A stretch of DNA of 33,930 nucleotides from Planctomycetota bacterium (GCA_021852275.1 JAJZNX010000187.1:1-33930), one strand, 5' to 3'. Shown: positions 1-8,784, counted from the stretch's first letter. Program-made: numbers and translations. The notes: generated from the letters alone by a model not told the origin.

Positions 1-52
1 GTTCAGGTTCAGCCCGCAGGTTGATAGGCACGCATACTTCATGTCCAACCAT
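1..52 (-). CDS. Possible 5' end of an unidentified gene leaving the window
   Basis: The ATG at 52-50 overlaps the TAA stop of the GH43 remnant as TAATG, an arrangement typical of translational coupling. A GGGAAG-like Shine-Dalgarno lies just upstream. Only 17 codons are inside the window (starting MVGHEVC), too few to assign a family. A second ATG at 42-40 in another frame (MKYACLS) is an equally possible start. The call is tentative because the upstream gene is itself degraded. Confidence 0.25.
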   Translation of the reverse strand, partial: MVGHEVCVPINLRAEPE

Positions 53-651
53 TATTCACTTCCCGACGCTTCGCGGAAGACGGGGTTCGTAGGACGGACA
101 CTGCCATGGCCGCCATCCAGCGGCCAGAGTGGCTCGGCATCATGGGTCCACGAGCCGGTAACGGAGCCGGTGGTGCTGCGTGCCAACCCCATTGCATAAC
201 CCCTGGCCCCCTGGCTGGACCACAGCATAATCAACGAGCCATCCACCAGCCGGCGCAGAAACGGACCATCCGTCACGTACAATCCACACTGCAACGCAGG
301 TTCGTCAACATCCAGCCGATATTGCGCCGCCTCATCCAGCTCCAGACGGCGGACCCACGGTGCCCGGGCGGCACTGAACAGTTTCCGTGGCGGGCCTGCC
401 GCTTGTCGCAGGTCTGACGAAAGCGGCATGGCCAGCATGGCTCCGTCGCCGATCTGCGTCCATTCATGACAAAACACCATCCACGGAATCGCCGAATTGT
501 CCACATGCAGTGTGCCGTCGAGACAGCTCCAATCCGCCGGGGTCACCGGCCCATCGCTCCATGGCGCAAACGGCCCCTCGGGCCGCTCCGCTATAAGCAC
601 CTGCGTTCCGCGCCGACGACCATCACTAAGTTGTTTCCACACAGTGGCCAT
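52..651 (-). pseudogene. Truncated GH43-type glycoside hydrolase remnant
   Basis: The 199-residue product matches the middle of a five-bladed-propeller glycosidase of the GH43 type (arabinanase/xylosidase-like). Visible family hallmarks are RGTQVLIAERPEGPF (14-28), the stretch around CLDGTLHVD (43-51), WMVFCHEW (57-64), TDGPFLRR (127-134) and the LWSSQG segment (143-148), then DGGHGS near the end. Members usually have about 300 residues. Here the N-terminal blade that carries the catalytic aspartate is absent. The reading also breaks right after DGGHG, where relatives continue with an F/R-rich final blade. I see no intact upstream continuation in any frame of 652-783. It is therefore probably an inactive relic rather than a functional enzyme. 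Family is confident from motif order; the pseudogene status is inferred. Confidence 0.7.
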
Positions 652-662
652 GGCTGGCCAAA

Positions 663-691
663 TTGTCGCGATGATACTAGGATAGTGTAAA
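663..691 (+). promoter_or_regulatory. Candidate sigma70-type promoter for the SurA-like gene
   Basis: TTGTCG (663-668) and TGTAAA (686-691) are spaced by 17 bp and point towards the gene at 788, giving a leader of about 90 nt. Each hexamer matches consensus at only four of six positions. The spacer holds an imperfect inverted repeat (ATACTA, then TAGTGT), a possible operator. Confidence 0.3.
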
Positions 692-787
692 TGCGACTGT
701 CCGGGGCCTTATAGGAACGGGCAACGGTCGGTGGTAAGTCAAGAAGACCTGCATGTGGCGGTTGGCAACTTTTAACAGGAGTTTTGA

Positions 788-1912
788 TTGAAAACCAAAC
801 TTTTCTCTCCGGTTTTGGATGGTATCGGTTCGACTTGGCGATCCCTTGTGGTAACCGCCGCTGGTGCAACCTTGTTGGGGTTGGGACTGGCTGGCCCTGG
901 CGCCAACAAAGCCGCTGGTGCCGCCACATCCGCCGTGGGCAAAACCATGCACATTTCACTCTTGCCGACACTGGCAAGCCCACAGGAGCCGGTGCTGGCG
1001 CAAATCAATGGCCAAAAGCTTAGCGCCGGAGCATTTAATAAAACGTTGACGCAGCTTTACGGCATGCATCTATTTAGCCAATGGGTGCAGGTAACCTTGT
1101 TGCAGCAGGCGTGCGCCAAGGAAGGTATTCACGTGGGCAAGGGCGTGGTGGATGCCGAGGAAGAAAAAATTCTGCAGCGTCTTTCCGCAGAGCACGTTCC
1201 GCAGGGCCAGCGCCATGCGGCCCTGGCCAGAGTGCTGGCGATGCGGGGAAAGACCGTGCCGCAATTCCGGCTGGAGCTTTGGCGTAGTGCTTATGTCAAA
1301 GCCCTGGCCAAGGGACATATCCATGTGACCAAGAAGCAGATTCAGGAAGCCTATAACATCAACTTTGGTCCAAAGGTTAAAGCGGTGGATATAGTGGTTG
1401 GCAGTATTCGTGATGCCGTTACCGTGCGCCACCTGATTATGAAAGAAAACAAAAATCCGGAGCAGGTGGCCCGGGCCATGAGTTTAGATCAACAAACAGC
1501 GCAAAATGGCGGGGTGGTCTTGATTCCGCTGGACAATCCGACCTTGCCCAAAGTTTTACTGCATACTGCCGCACGTCTGACCCCCGGTAAACTTTCCCCG
1601 TCCATCCCGATCAACGGGGAATTTCACCTGCTGTGGCTGCTGGAAAAAATTCCTGCCCAGAAGGTGTCGATGAACAAGGTGCGGCCGATTATCGTGAAAA
1701 AAATCAGCCAGGCGCTGGTAAACCAATGGGGCCAGCGGGAAATTGCCCGTCTATGGCAGGCGGCTAAAATTAAAATTGATAATCCCATTTTGCAACAGCA
1801 ATATGCAGCCCTGCGTGCGGCTGCGTTGGCCCAGGCGGCCCGCAATAAAGCCGCTCAGCAGAAGGCTGCCAAGGGTTCCCAGGCCAAGCCGAAAACTCCC
1901 GCTGCGCAGTAG
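788..1912 (+). CDS. SurA/PrsA-like peptidyl-prolyl isomerase-type chaperone, exported
   Basis: The 374-residue protein has a long basic N-terminus, then a hydrophobic signal or anchor segment (about 20-40, SLVVTAAGATLLGLGLAG) followed by Ala/Gly-rich sequence. A SurA-like N-terminal helical region (about 68-190) and a poorly conserved parvulin-type region (about 195-290) follow. The Ala/Lys/Gln-rich tail (about 335-374) is low complexity. In characterised relatives such proteins help exported proteins fold outside the cytoplasm. Parvulin active-site residues are hard to place here, so isomerase activity is doubtful. The start is TTG at 788, chosen for the AGGAG Shine-Dalgarno at 777-781, six bases upstream; no better ATG exists in frame. 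The gene stands alone, divergent from the GH43 remnant and 57 bp upstream of cysS. Chaperone class is moderately sure; substrate unknown. Confidence 0.65.
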   Translation: MKTKLFSPVLDGIGSTWRSLVVTAAGATLLGLGLAGPGANKAAGAATSAVGKTMHISLLPTLASPQEPVLAQINGQKLSAGAFNKTLTQLYGMHLFSQWVQVTLLQQACAKEGIHVGKGVVDAEEEKILQRLSAEHVPQGQRHAALARVLAMRGKTVPQFRLELWRSAYVKALAKGHIHVTKKQIQEAYNINFGPKVKAVDIVVGSIRDAVTVRHLIMKENKNPEQVARAMSLDQQTAQNGGVVLIPLDNPTLPKVLLHTAARLTPGKLSPSIPINGEFHLLWLLEKIPAQKVSMNKVRPIIVKKISQALVNQWGQREIARLWQAAKIKIDNPILQQQYAALRAAALAQAARNKAAQQKAAKGSQAKPKTPAAQ

Positions 1913-1969
1913 CTTGGGCTTTTGTGCCGTTATCACGAGCCGACGTAACCTGCCGGAGTCAGACCTCCC

Positions 1970-3589
1970 GTGCCCACGATGTTTTATAACACGCTCAGCC
2001 ACAGTTTGGCGGAATTTATTCCGTTGGTTCCGGGGCCGGATTCCGCAGATCCACTGCGTGGGGCTGTTATCCGCATGTATTCCTGCGGTCCCACCGTGTA
2101 CGATTACGCCCACATCGGAAACTTCCGGGCGTTTCTTTTTGCCGATGTCCTGCGACGCTACCTGGAATTCCATCAGGCCCGCGTTCAACAGGTAATGAAC
2201 ATGACGGACGTCGGCCACATGACTGATGATGCCGTCGCTGACGGTGCCGGCCAGGATAAACTGCAACTGGCCGTGGAAAAAATGAAGACGGCCAAAAAAA
2301 CAGGCCAGGCTCTGGTGGCGGATCCCGGAGATCCGTTTCAGGTGGCGGATTTTTTTGCTGCGGCCTTCCTGGCAGATGCACGGGCCTTGGGTTTAGCCGT
2401 AGTCGCTGATTACGACCGGGCCGCCGATGCCGCCCATCGCGAAGTGGTAATGCCGCGGCCCACTCGACATATAGACGATTTCATCCAACTGATTCAGCGT
2501 CTGCTGGCTAACGGCCACGCCTATGTAGCCGCCGATGGGGTGGTGTATTACGATGTGGGCAGCTTTGCAACGTACGGAAAATTATCGGGTAATGATTTAA
2601 GCCGACTGGCCCATGGTGCCGGCGGACGTACTAACAGTCAGGCCGCCAAACGCCACCCGGCCGATTTTTTTCTGTGGAAGCCGGATCGCGCCCACCTGAT
2701 GCGCTGGAATTCTCCATGGGGTGAAGGATATCCTGGTTGGCATATTGAATGCAGTGCCATGGCTATGCACTTCCTGGGTGAATCTCTGGATATTCATACC
2801 GGTGGAGAAGACAATATATTTCCGCATCATGAATGTGAAATTGCCCAGTCGGAAGGTGCCACTGGTAAGGAGTTTGCCAGATTCTGGATGCATACGCGGC
2901 ACCTCATGGTCAATGGTGAAAAAATGTCCAAATCGAAGGGCAACTTTTTCACCATTGGTGATCTGACCGGCAAAGGCTACGACCCGCTGGTGATCCGCTA
3001 CGCTCTGATTTGCACGCGTTATCGCGAAACCACAAATTTTACCCTGCAAAGCCTGCATGAAGCTGCTGCAGCCATTACATCTCTGCGTGATCTGGCCGAT
3101 AAGCTCACGCGGACTGTTGCCGCGGTGGATGAAGCCGCCGGCGATGGCGATACTTCTGGTCCTGCGGAATCTGGCCAAGGTGCCGCGCATGCGGTATTGT
3201 TGGCCCCAGACGAAGCAGCCATGATCAACGAATTTACCAGTGCCATGGATGATGATCTGAACATTTCCGCCGCCCTGGCTGCACTATTTACCTGGGCCAA
3301 TCCCCTGGCCAAAAAAGGAAAATTGGACTATCCTGCGGCGCGGTCCGGCCTGGCGGCGCTGCGCCGGGTGGACCACGTATTGGGCGTTATTTTCCCGCCG
3401 CTGCGGGCACTGCCCCCGCCAGTCCAGAAACAGGTGGAGGACTTGATGCACCAACGCCTTCAAGCCCGCAAAAACAGGGATTTCACAGCCAGCGATGCCC
3501 TGCGCCGGGAGTTGGCGGCGTTGGGGGTGGAAGTGCAGGATACCCCTGCGGGCTCCACGTACAGGCCGCGTCTGGCTCCGCCAGCCTAA
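1970..3589 (+). CDS. cysS: Cysteinyl-tRNA synthetase
   Basis: A class I aminoacyl-tRNA synthetase that charges tRNA-Cys in the cytoplasm. The 539-residue product shows the first zinc cysteine in the CGPTVYDYAHIGN block (Cys39, HIGN 48-51). It also has a GWHIECSAM block with the second zinc cysteine, a HHECE block with further ligands, and the KMSKSKGNFF loop at about 318-328. The helical anticodon-binding region and a C-terminal domain follow. The NMTDVGHMTDDAV variant of the usual NITDVDDKI motif is seen in several non-proteobacterial lineages. A GTG start at 1970 is favoured by a GGAG at 1955-1958; an ATG at 1979 (MFYNTL) is the alternative and agrees better with family N-termini. The gene follows the SurA-like gene closely and may be cotranscribed with it. 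Confidence 0.97.
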   Translation: MPTMFYNTLSHSLAEFIPLVPGPDSADPLRGAVIRMYSCGPTVYDYAHIGNFRAFLFADVLRRYLEFHQARVQQVMNMTDVGHMTDDAVADGAGQDKLQLAVEKMKTAKKTGQALVADPGDPFQVADFFAAAFLADARALGLAVVADYDRAADAAHREVVMPRPTRHIDDFIQLIQRLLANGHAYVAADGVVYYDVGSFATYGKLSGNDLSRLAHGAGGRTNSQAAKRHPADFFLWKPDRAHLMRWNSPWGEGYPGWHIECSAMAMHFLGESLDIHTGGEDNIFPHHECEIAQSEGATGKEFARFWMHTRHLMVNGEKMSKSKGNFFTIGDLTGKGYDPLVIRYALICTRYRETTNFTLQSLHEAAAAITSLRDLADKLTRTVAAVDEAAGDGDTSGPAESGQGAAHAVLLAPDEAAMINEFTSAMDDDLNISAALAALFTWANPLAKKGKLDYPAARSGLAALRRVDHVLGVIFPPLRALPPPVQKQVEDLMHQRLQARKNRDFTASDALRRELAALGVEVQDTPAGSTYRPRLAPPA

Positions 3590-3706
3590 GGCTATGGCCG
3601 TATACTTCCAGATGCTGGTTGCCTTGGATTGTTTCGAGCCGCCGGGCACCTCCCATGGTACCTATGAAGTTAGAGCCTATGGATAACCGGCCTGTCCTGA
3701 GCACTA

Positions 3707-3752
3707 CAATCCATGACATAGCCCTCCTCGGGCAGTGAGGGGAGGTGGATTG
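3707..3752 (+). other. Long two-tier hairpin between cysS and the protease pair
   Basis: CAATCCA (3707-3713) pairs perfectly with TGGATTG (3746-3752). Inside it CCTC (3723-3726) pairs with GAGG (3742-3745) and CTC (3727-3729) with GAG (3737-3739), closed by a GGGCAGT loop. There is no T-run, so this is not an ordinary intrinsic terminator. It lies in the 282-bp gap 3590-3871, which has no other supported gene. It could be a 5' leader structure of the protease operon, a processing site or part of a small RNA. I do not recognise a known riboswitch class. Confidence 0.4.
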
Positions 3753-3871
3753 AGTTGCGAGACAAAACTTACCAGGCTGCGTTATCATGGAACCCTTGCG
3801 CCGGCGGGCAGGTCGGTCGGAGCGGCAGGGCCGAAACAAATGACCGGGCCCCCTTAAGGAGTGTCAGAAGA

Positions 3872-5152
3872 ATGGGTGCCACCCAGAGAAAAACAGAAAC
3901 CACCGGCCACCCGGTAACAGCCCAGCACCAGCATATCCATCGGCTGGCCAATGGGCTGACACTTTTAACGGAAAAGATGCCCAACGTTCGCTCGGCATCG
4001 ATGAGTTTCATGATCCCGGCGGGTGCGGCCCTGGATCCGGCAACGGCTTTGGGCAGCGCTAATGTACTTTCGGACTGGATTTTGCGCGGGGCAGGGGCGC
4101 GTAATTCACGCGAGCTTTCCGATTATCTGGATGGACTTGGCGTACAGCGTGGTGCCGGGGCGGAAACTATATTCATCCGCTTCGGGGCCAGTATGCTGGG
4201 GCGCAACCTGGCAGCGGTGCTGCCGGTTTATGCGGATATTGTGCAGCGTCCGCAGTTGCCGGAAACGGGCTTTGGTCCGGCACGAGACCTGGCCATGCAG
4301 CAGTTGGATGCCATCGAAGACGAACCGGCCCAGAAGCTGAGCATTTTGTTAAAATCGCAGCATTTTCCAGATCCGCTGGGGCGGCCCACGGTAGGTTTAC
4401 GCGAGCACCTGCAGGCACTGACAGCGGATCAACTGCGGGCAGATTTCCAGACGCGATTTACGCCACAGGGGGCTATTTTAACAGTAGCCGGCGACTGCGA
4501 TTTTGCGCAGGTAACAGACCTGGTGGAAAAGCATTTCGGCGGTTGGCACAACACGCCGCGACACCCGACGGCCGAAAAACCGGCACCGCGTGGAGCCTTG
4601 CACATCACCCAGCAGACCAATCAGGTGCAAATAGGATTGGCGATGGATTCAGTACCGGAATCCGAGGCGCAGAGCATTCTGGTTAAAATGGCGGTAGGCG
4701 TATTGAGCGGTGGTATGGGAGCCAGGCTGTTTTCGGAAATACGCGAAAAACAAGGCTTGTGCTACAGCGTTCACGCTGGTTATCAAAGCAGCAAGGAACA
4801 GGCTGCTATTCTGGGTTACGCCGGTACCGGACCGGACCGGGCCCAGCGCACACTGGATTCCTTCATGGTGGAAATCCAGCGGTTGAGCAAGGGCGTAACG
4901 TCCGAAGAGCTGGAAAGAGCTCGCATCGGCATGAAAAGCCGCACCATCATGCAGGGGGAAAGCCCGGCTGCCAGGGCCGGGGCATTGGCCCATGATTTTT
5001 ATCACTACGGCCGGCCGCGCACTTTGGACGAATTGCGATCCTGCATTGAAAGCGTAAAACTGGCGGATGTAAACGCGTATCTGGCGGCCAATCCATTCGG
5101 GCCGATCACGCTGGTAACCATTGGTCCTAATGCCCTTACACTGCCGGCCTGA
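3872..5152 (+). CDS. M16-family protease-like protein, non-catalytic subunit
   Basis: A 426-residue member of the M16 (insulinase / processing-peptidase) family. It has an N-terminal M16 domain beginning around RLANGLTLL (24-32) and a C-terminal M16 domain containing the conserved FSEIREKQGLCYSVHA stretch. At the active-site position, where catalytic members have HFLEH, this protein reads NVLSD (64-68), so all zinc-binding residues are lost. In bacterial and mitochondrial M16 heterodimers one partner is inactive in just this way and helps bind substrate. The catalytic partner is encoded 49 bp downstream. The ATG at 3872 was chosen because AAGGAG (3856-3861) sits 10 bases upstream; the frame is open back to 3755 but that extension has no family similarity. 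No signal peptide is visible. Confidence 0.88.
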   Translation: MGATQRKTETTGHPVTAQHQHIHRLANGLTLLTEKMPNVRSASMSFMIPAGAALDPATALGSANVLSDWILRGAGARNSRELSDYLDGLGVQRGAGAETIFIRFGASMLGRNLAAVLPVYADIVQRPQLPETGFGPARDLAMQQLDAIEDEPAQKLSILLKSQHFPDPLGRPTVGLREHLQALTADQLRADFQTRFTPQGAILTVAGDCDFAQVTDLVEKHFGGWHNTPRHPTAEKPAPRGALHITQQTNQVQIGLAMDSVPESEAQSILVKMAVGVLSGGMGARLFSEIREKQGLCYSVHAGYQSSKEQAAILGYAGTGPDRAQRTLDSFMVEIQRLSKGVTSEELERARIGMKSRTIMQGESPAARAGALAHDFYHYGRPRTLDELRSCIESVKLADVNAYLAANPFGPITLVTIGPNALTLPA

Positions 5153-5201
5153 GCTTCAGGCCTGGCACAGGAAATCAGTTTGGCATGTCCCGGAGTTATT
5201 C

Positions 5202-6422
5202 ATGATCAGTTTCAAACACGTTACGCTGCCCAACGGCCTGGATGTGATTGCCGAGGTGAATCCCCAGGCGCAAAGCACTGCGCTGGGGTTTATGGTAAAA
5301 ACCGGGGCCAGAGATGAGGCACCCGAGGTGGCCGGCGTATCGCATTTTCTTGAACACATGATGTTCAAGGGCACGGCAAGGCGTTCGGCAGCGGATGTCA
5401 ACCGGGAATTTGACGCTATGGGAGCCAGCAACAACGCTTTTACCTCCAACGAAGTTACTTGTTACTGGGCGCATGTGCTGCCGGAGTTTATGCCGCAGGC
5501 TTTGGATTTGCTGGCAGATATGATGCGTCCGGCCCTGCGGACGGAAGACTTCGATATGGAAAAAAAGGTTATTTTGGAGGAAATCGCGCTTTATTTAGAC
5601 CGCCCCACGCACGTGCTTTTTGAAGCGATTATGGGAGATTATTTCGCGGGGCATACGCTGGGTCAAAGTGTGCTGGGCAGTCGCGAATCGATAGCTGCCC
5701 TGGCCCAGCCGCAGATGCGTAAGTATTTTGATTCTCATTATGGCCCTGGCAATATGGTGCTGGCGGTGGCGGGCAAGGTGGATTTTGACCAGTTGGCGGA
5801 TCTGGTTCAGGCGGCCGCCGCATCATGGCAACACCTGGACATCCGGCGGGATTACACCGTGCCGCAGCCGCAGCCGCGCCGGCGGCATATTGTGGATGGC
5901 AAACTCAAGCGGCATTATATGGCGGTGATGTGCCCCGGCCCCAGCGCTCAGGATAAACATCGCCATGCCAGCCATGTGCTGGCGGATGTGATCGGCGATC
6001 ATGAAGGATCGCGGCTGTACTGGGCCTTGGTGGAACCGGGATTGGCGGATGAAGCCGATTTTTCGTTTTATCCGCTGGATCGCACCGGCAGTTTTTTTGC
6101 TTACGCTTCGTGCGATCCGGCCCGGCGCGACCAGGTGGAGGACGTGCTGCTGGCGGAAATAAAAAAGGTGATCCAGAATGGCGTAACCGAAGCGGAAGTG
6201 GTGCGCAGCAAAACCAAAATCGAAACCGCCGGAGTTCTGCATGGCGAATTGCCGCTGGGGCGAATGCGGTCCATCTGCGCCCGCTGGACGTATAATCATG
6301 AATATCGGCCGCTGGAGGCGGAATTGGCGGAATTGGAAGCGGTTTCGGGTGCAAATATCCAGGAAGTATTAAGAGAGTATCCGTGTTCGCCGGTAACCAT
6401 TACCACCCTGGGGCCGGAATAG
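5202..6422 (+). CDS. M16-family zinc metalloprotease, catalytic subunit
   Basis: A 406-residue M16 peptidase. The inverted zinc motif HFLEH is at 48-52, with the third ligand glutamate in KKVILEEIAL (Glu126 or Glu127), about 75 residues later as in the family. The usual N-terminal NGL start, the EFDAMGASNNAFTS block (69-82) and a second M16 domain are present. It most likely forms a heterodimer with the upstream non-catalytic subunit and cleaves small proteins or peptides; the substrate is unknown. The ATG at 5202 has CGGAG at 5191-5195 at good spacing. No signal peptide is visible, so a cytoplasmic location is inferred. Confidence 0.93.
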   Translation: MISFKHVTLPNGLDVIAEVNPQAQSTALGFMVKTGARDEAPEVAGVSHFLEHMMFKGTARRSAADVNREFDAMGASNNAFTSNEVTCYWAHVLPEFMPQALDLLADMMRPALRTEDFDMEKKVILEEIALYLDRPTHVLFEAIMGDYFAGHTLGQSVLGSRESIAALAQPQMRKYFDSHYGPGNMVLAVAGKVDFDQLADLVQAAAASWQHLDIRRDYTVPQPQPRRRHIVDGKLKRHYMAVMCPGPSAQDKHRHASHVLADVIGDHEGSRLYWALVEPGLADEADFSFYPLDRTGSFFAYASCDPARRDQVEDVLLAEIKKVIQNGVTEAEVVRSKTKIETAGVLHGELPLGRMRSICARWTYNHEYRPLEAELAELEAVSGANIQEVLREYPCSPVTITTLGPE

Positions 6423-6499
6423 GTGCCGGCCATGATCTCCGGCAGATCGATATCGGGTATGGACTCATTTTAAGAGGCTTTGATTTTCAGGAGAATTAT

Positions 6500-7687
6500 A
6501 TGGCCATCAAATCGGATGAAATATTCAAGCGGCTGGACAGTTTTGAAATAGAACTGCCTTCATGGGGATTCGCCGATACCGGCACGCGGTTTGGCAAATT
6601 TTTTCAGGATGCGGCGGCGGCCACCATTGATGAGAAGTTCGCCGATGCCGGCCATGTACACGCACTGACCGGCTGCTGCCCGTCGGTGGCAGTGCACGTG
6701 TTGTGGGATTTTAAGAAGGGGCAATCGCCGCGTGAAGTGGCCGCCCTGGCTCGCCGATGCGGGGTGCGGGTGGGGTCGATTAACCCCAATGTTTTTCAGG
6801 ATCAGCAATATAAATGGGGCAGCATTGCCAACCGCTCCACCGCCATACGCAAAATGGCCACGGATCACATCATTGAATCTGTACGTATCGGGCAGGCGGT
6901 GGGCAGCAATCTGCTTTCCATTTGGCTGGGGGATGGCATAAACTATCCAGGCCAGGGCGATATTATTGCCCGGAAGCACTGGGTGGCCCAGGCATTGAAA
7001 ACGATTCACGCTGCCATGCCGGCCAAAATGACCATGCTGCTGGAATACAAACCGTTTGAACCGGCGTTTTACGCCACTGATATTGCCGACTGGGGCATGT
7101 CGCTGCTGCTGTGCAAGACCGCGGGAAAACAGGCCAGAGTGCTGGTGGATACCGGACACCACTATCCGTCGGTGAATATCGAACAAATTGTGGCCTGGTT
7201 GCTGGATGAAGGGATGTTGGGCGGCTTTCATTTCAATGATCGCAAATATGCCGATGATGATCTGACTATGGGGTCCATTGACCCGTACCAGACCTTCCGC
7301 ATCTTTCACGAAATTGAGAACTATCGCTTTCGCACGGGTAAGGCCCCGGCATTGGCCTACATGGTGGATCAGAGCCACAACTTAAAGCCGAAAATTGAAG
7401 CGATGCTGCAAACGGTGGATATGGCCCAGCAGCTTTACGCCAAGGCTTGCCTGGTAGATCGTAAAGCGCTGGCGCAAGCTCAGGCCCGGGAAGATCTGGT
7501 AAAAAGCGAATCGATTGTGCGCGATGCATTTTTAACCGATGTACGCCCGCTGCTGGCCCAGTGGCGAAAAGCCCACAAGCTGCCGACCGATGCGATTGCG
7601 GCTCATCGCGAAAGCCGCTATGAAGCTCGTGTGGCGGCGGAAAGACGGGCCCGACATGGGCTTAAAGCAGGCGGCGGCTATGCTTAA
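6500..7687 (+). CDS. rhaI: L-rhamnose isomerase-type sugar isomerase (RhaI family)
   Basis: A 395-residue TIM-barrel aldose-ketose isomerase resembling the Pseudomonas stutzeri-type L-rhamnose isomerase, which interconverts L-rhamnose and L-rhamnulose and tolerates other aldoses. Metal-binding and catalytic positions are all present: Glu182 (LLEYKPFEPAFY), Asp217 and His220 (LVDTGHH), His244 (GGFHFND), Asp252 and Asp254 (YADDDL), Asp290 (MVDQSHN). The C-terminal RESRYEARVAAER block also matches the family. The ATG at 6500 has AGGAG at 6489-6493. It follows the M16 pair by 77 bp and may be read from the same transcript, although no kinase or aldolase of a rhamnose pathway lies nearby. Substrate could be rhamnose or another deoxy- or pentose sugar. 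Confidence 0.88.
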   Translation: MAIKSDEIFKRLDSFEIELPSWGFADTGTRFGKFFQDAAAATIDEKFADAGHVHALTGCCPSVAVHVLWDFKKGQSPREVAALARRCGVRVGSINPNVFQDQQYKWGSIANRSTAIRKMATDHIIESVRIGQAVGSNLLSIWLGDGINYPGQGDIIARKHWVAQALKTIHAAMPAKMTMLLEYKPFEPAFYATDIADWGMSLLLCKTAGKQARVLVDTGHHYPSVNIEQIVAWLLDEGMLGGFHFNDRKYADDDLTMGSIDPYQTFRIFHEIENYRFRTGKAPALAYMVDQSHNLKPKIEAMLQTVDMAQQLYAKACLVDRKALAQAQAREDLVKSESIVRDAFLTDVRPLLAQWRKAHKLPTDAIAAHRESRYEARVAAERRARHGLKAGGGYA

Positions 7688-7734
7688 TAACAATCAGCGG
7701 TACGGCCAGAAAAATAGAAAATAACGGTGCGGCG

Positions 7735-8100
7735 ATGTTCCCATGCAATACAGATTTGAAACGCCGGCGAGTTCATGCCGCTCTTCTGGCGACGCTGGCG
7801 CTGGTGCTGGTGGCCATCGGGGGGATGGGGCTGCTCATTTTACAGGGATTGCCGCACCGCCAGGTCAATGAATTGGTGGAGGTGCTCTCGGCAGGAATCG
7901 GCGTAGTGCTGGCTGCGGCTGGGGTTATTGCGGGCCTGAATCAACACCCGGCAACATCGGACTCTCATGTGGATTGGCCGCTTGTCTTCTACGCTGCCAG
8001 CGCTCGCTGGTTGATAGCAATGTTGCAACTGTTGGCGATGGTGGCGATGATTTTGGCCGTTTATTGTTGGCTGCTGGGTCATTCACTGCCGCGGTTGTAG
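7735..8100 (+). CDS. Small membrane protein of unknown function
   Basis: The 121-residue product has a short basic N-terminus and three probable membrane spans, at about 14-36 (ALLATLALVLVAIGGMGLLI), 46-67 and 90-114. No family is recognised. It sits 47 bp after the sugar isomerase and 19 bp before the nitroreductase, so it may belong to the same transcription unit. No clear Shine-Dalgarno precedes the ATG at 7735. It is called a gene on its coherent hydrophobic pattern, its length and the lack of any competing frame. Confidence 0.6.
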   Translation: MFPCNTDLKRRRVHAALLATLALVLVAIGGMGLLILQGLPHRQVNELVEVLSAGIGVVLAAAGVIAGLNQHPATSDSHVDWPLVFYAASARWLIAMLQLLAMVAMILAVYCWLLGHSLPRL

Positions 8101-8119
8101 AATTTCATGGGGTTGGATT

Positions 8120-8701
8120 ATGACGTCCCCAAGAGTCTCGGAACTTCCAGTTGATCCGCAGTTTTTGGACCGTTGGTCGCCGCAGGCTTTTTCGCCGCAG
8201 CCGCTGACGCGGGCGGAAATTCAGACGCTGCTGGAAGCCGCCCGCTGGGCACCATCTTCTTATAACGAACAGCCATGGCTCTTTATCTTTGCTCACAACG
8301 CCGAAGACCTGGCCAGATTCCGGCCGCTGCTGGTGGATCAAAATCGGGTGTGGGCGGACCAGGCGCCGGTATTGGTGCTGATTTTTGCACGGAGACATTT
8401 TACCCACAACGGCAAGCCCAATCGGCACTGCATGTTTGATACCGGAGCGGCCTGGATGAGCCTGGCGTTGCAGGCCCGCAAGTTGGGGCTGTATACCCAT
8501 GCCATGGGCGGCTTTCATCAGGACCAGGCGTATGAAGTTCTGGGCGTGCCGGCGGACCGCTTTGAGGCCGTGTGTGCAGTGGCCATCGGACGATATGGGG
8601 ATGTGCAGCAACTTCCACCGGCACTGGCGGAAAAGGAACAGCCCGGTCCACGAAAGCCTCTTGCGGAGGTGGCCTGCGAGGGAGCCTACCGGGGGAGGTA
8701 G
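8120..8701 (+). CDS. Nitroreductase-family flavoprotein
   Basis: A 193-residue member of the FMN-dependent nitroreductase-like superfamily. Such enzymes use NAD(P)H to reduce nitro-aromatics, quinones or other acceptors. Features seen are the N-terminal RWSPQAFSPQPLT stretch (about 19-31), AARWAPSSYNEQPW (46-59) corresponding to the FMN-binding R-x-SS-x-N-QPW motif, an ADQAPVLVLI strand, and DTGAAWMSLALQARKLGL (about 112-129), typical of the dimer-interface helix. The natural substrate cannot be told. The ATG at 8120 follows a GGGGTTGGA Shine-Dalgarno-like sequence and is only 19 bp from the preceding gene. Confidence 0.88.
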   Translation: MTSPRVSELPVDPQFLDRWSPQAFSPQPLTRAEIQTLLEAARWAPSSYNEQPWLFIFAHNAEDLARFRPLLVDQNRVWADQAPVLVLIFARRHFTHNGKPNRHCMFDTGAAWMSLALQARKLGLYTHAMGGFHQDQAYEVLGVPADRFEAVCAVAIGRYGDVQQLPPALAEKEQPGPRKPLAEVACEGAYRGR

Positions 8702-8753
8702 GCGTGGGTAGAGGGTTGCGGCGGCAGAGCCGGCCGGTGGGGCATGCGTGGTC

Positions 8754-8784
8754 TTGCGCCTCATGGACGGCGGGGATATATAAT
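8754..8784 (+). promoter_or_regulatory. Promoter of the sqr gene
   Basis: TTGCGC (8754-8759) is followed after 17 bp by TATATA (8777-8782), or after 19 bp by a perfect TATAAT (8779-8784). Predicted transcription begins near 8790, giving a short leader of about 35 nt before the ATG at 8826. This makes sqr the first gene of its own unit, separate from the nitroreductase. Confidence 0.6.

Noticed and set aside
3755-3871. N-terminal extension of the first M16 gene
   Set aside because: The frame is open, but the added 39 residues are unlike the family, and AAGGAG correctly precedes the ATG at 3872.
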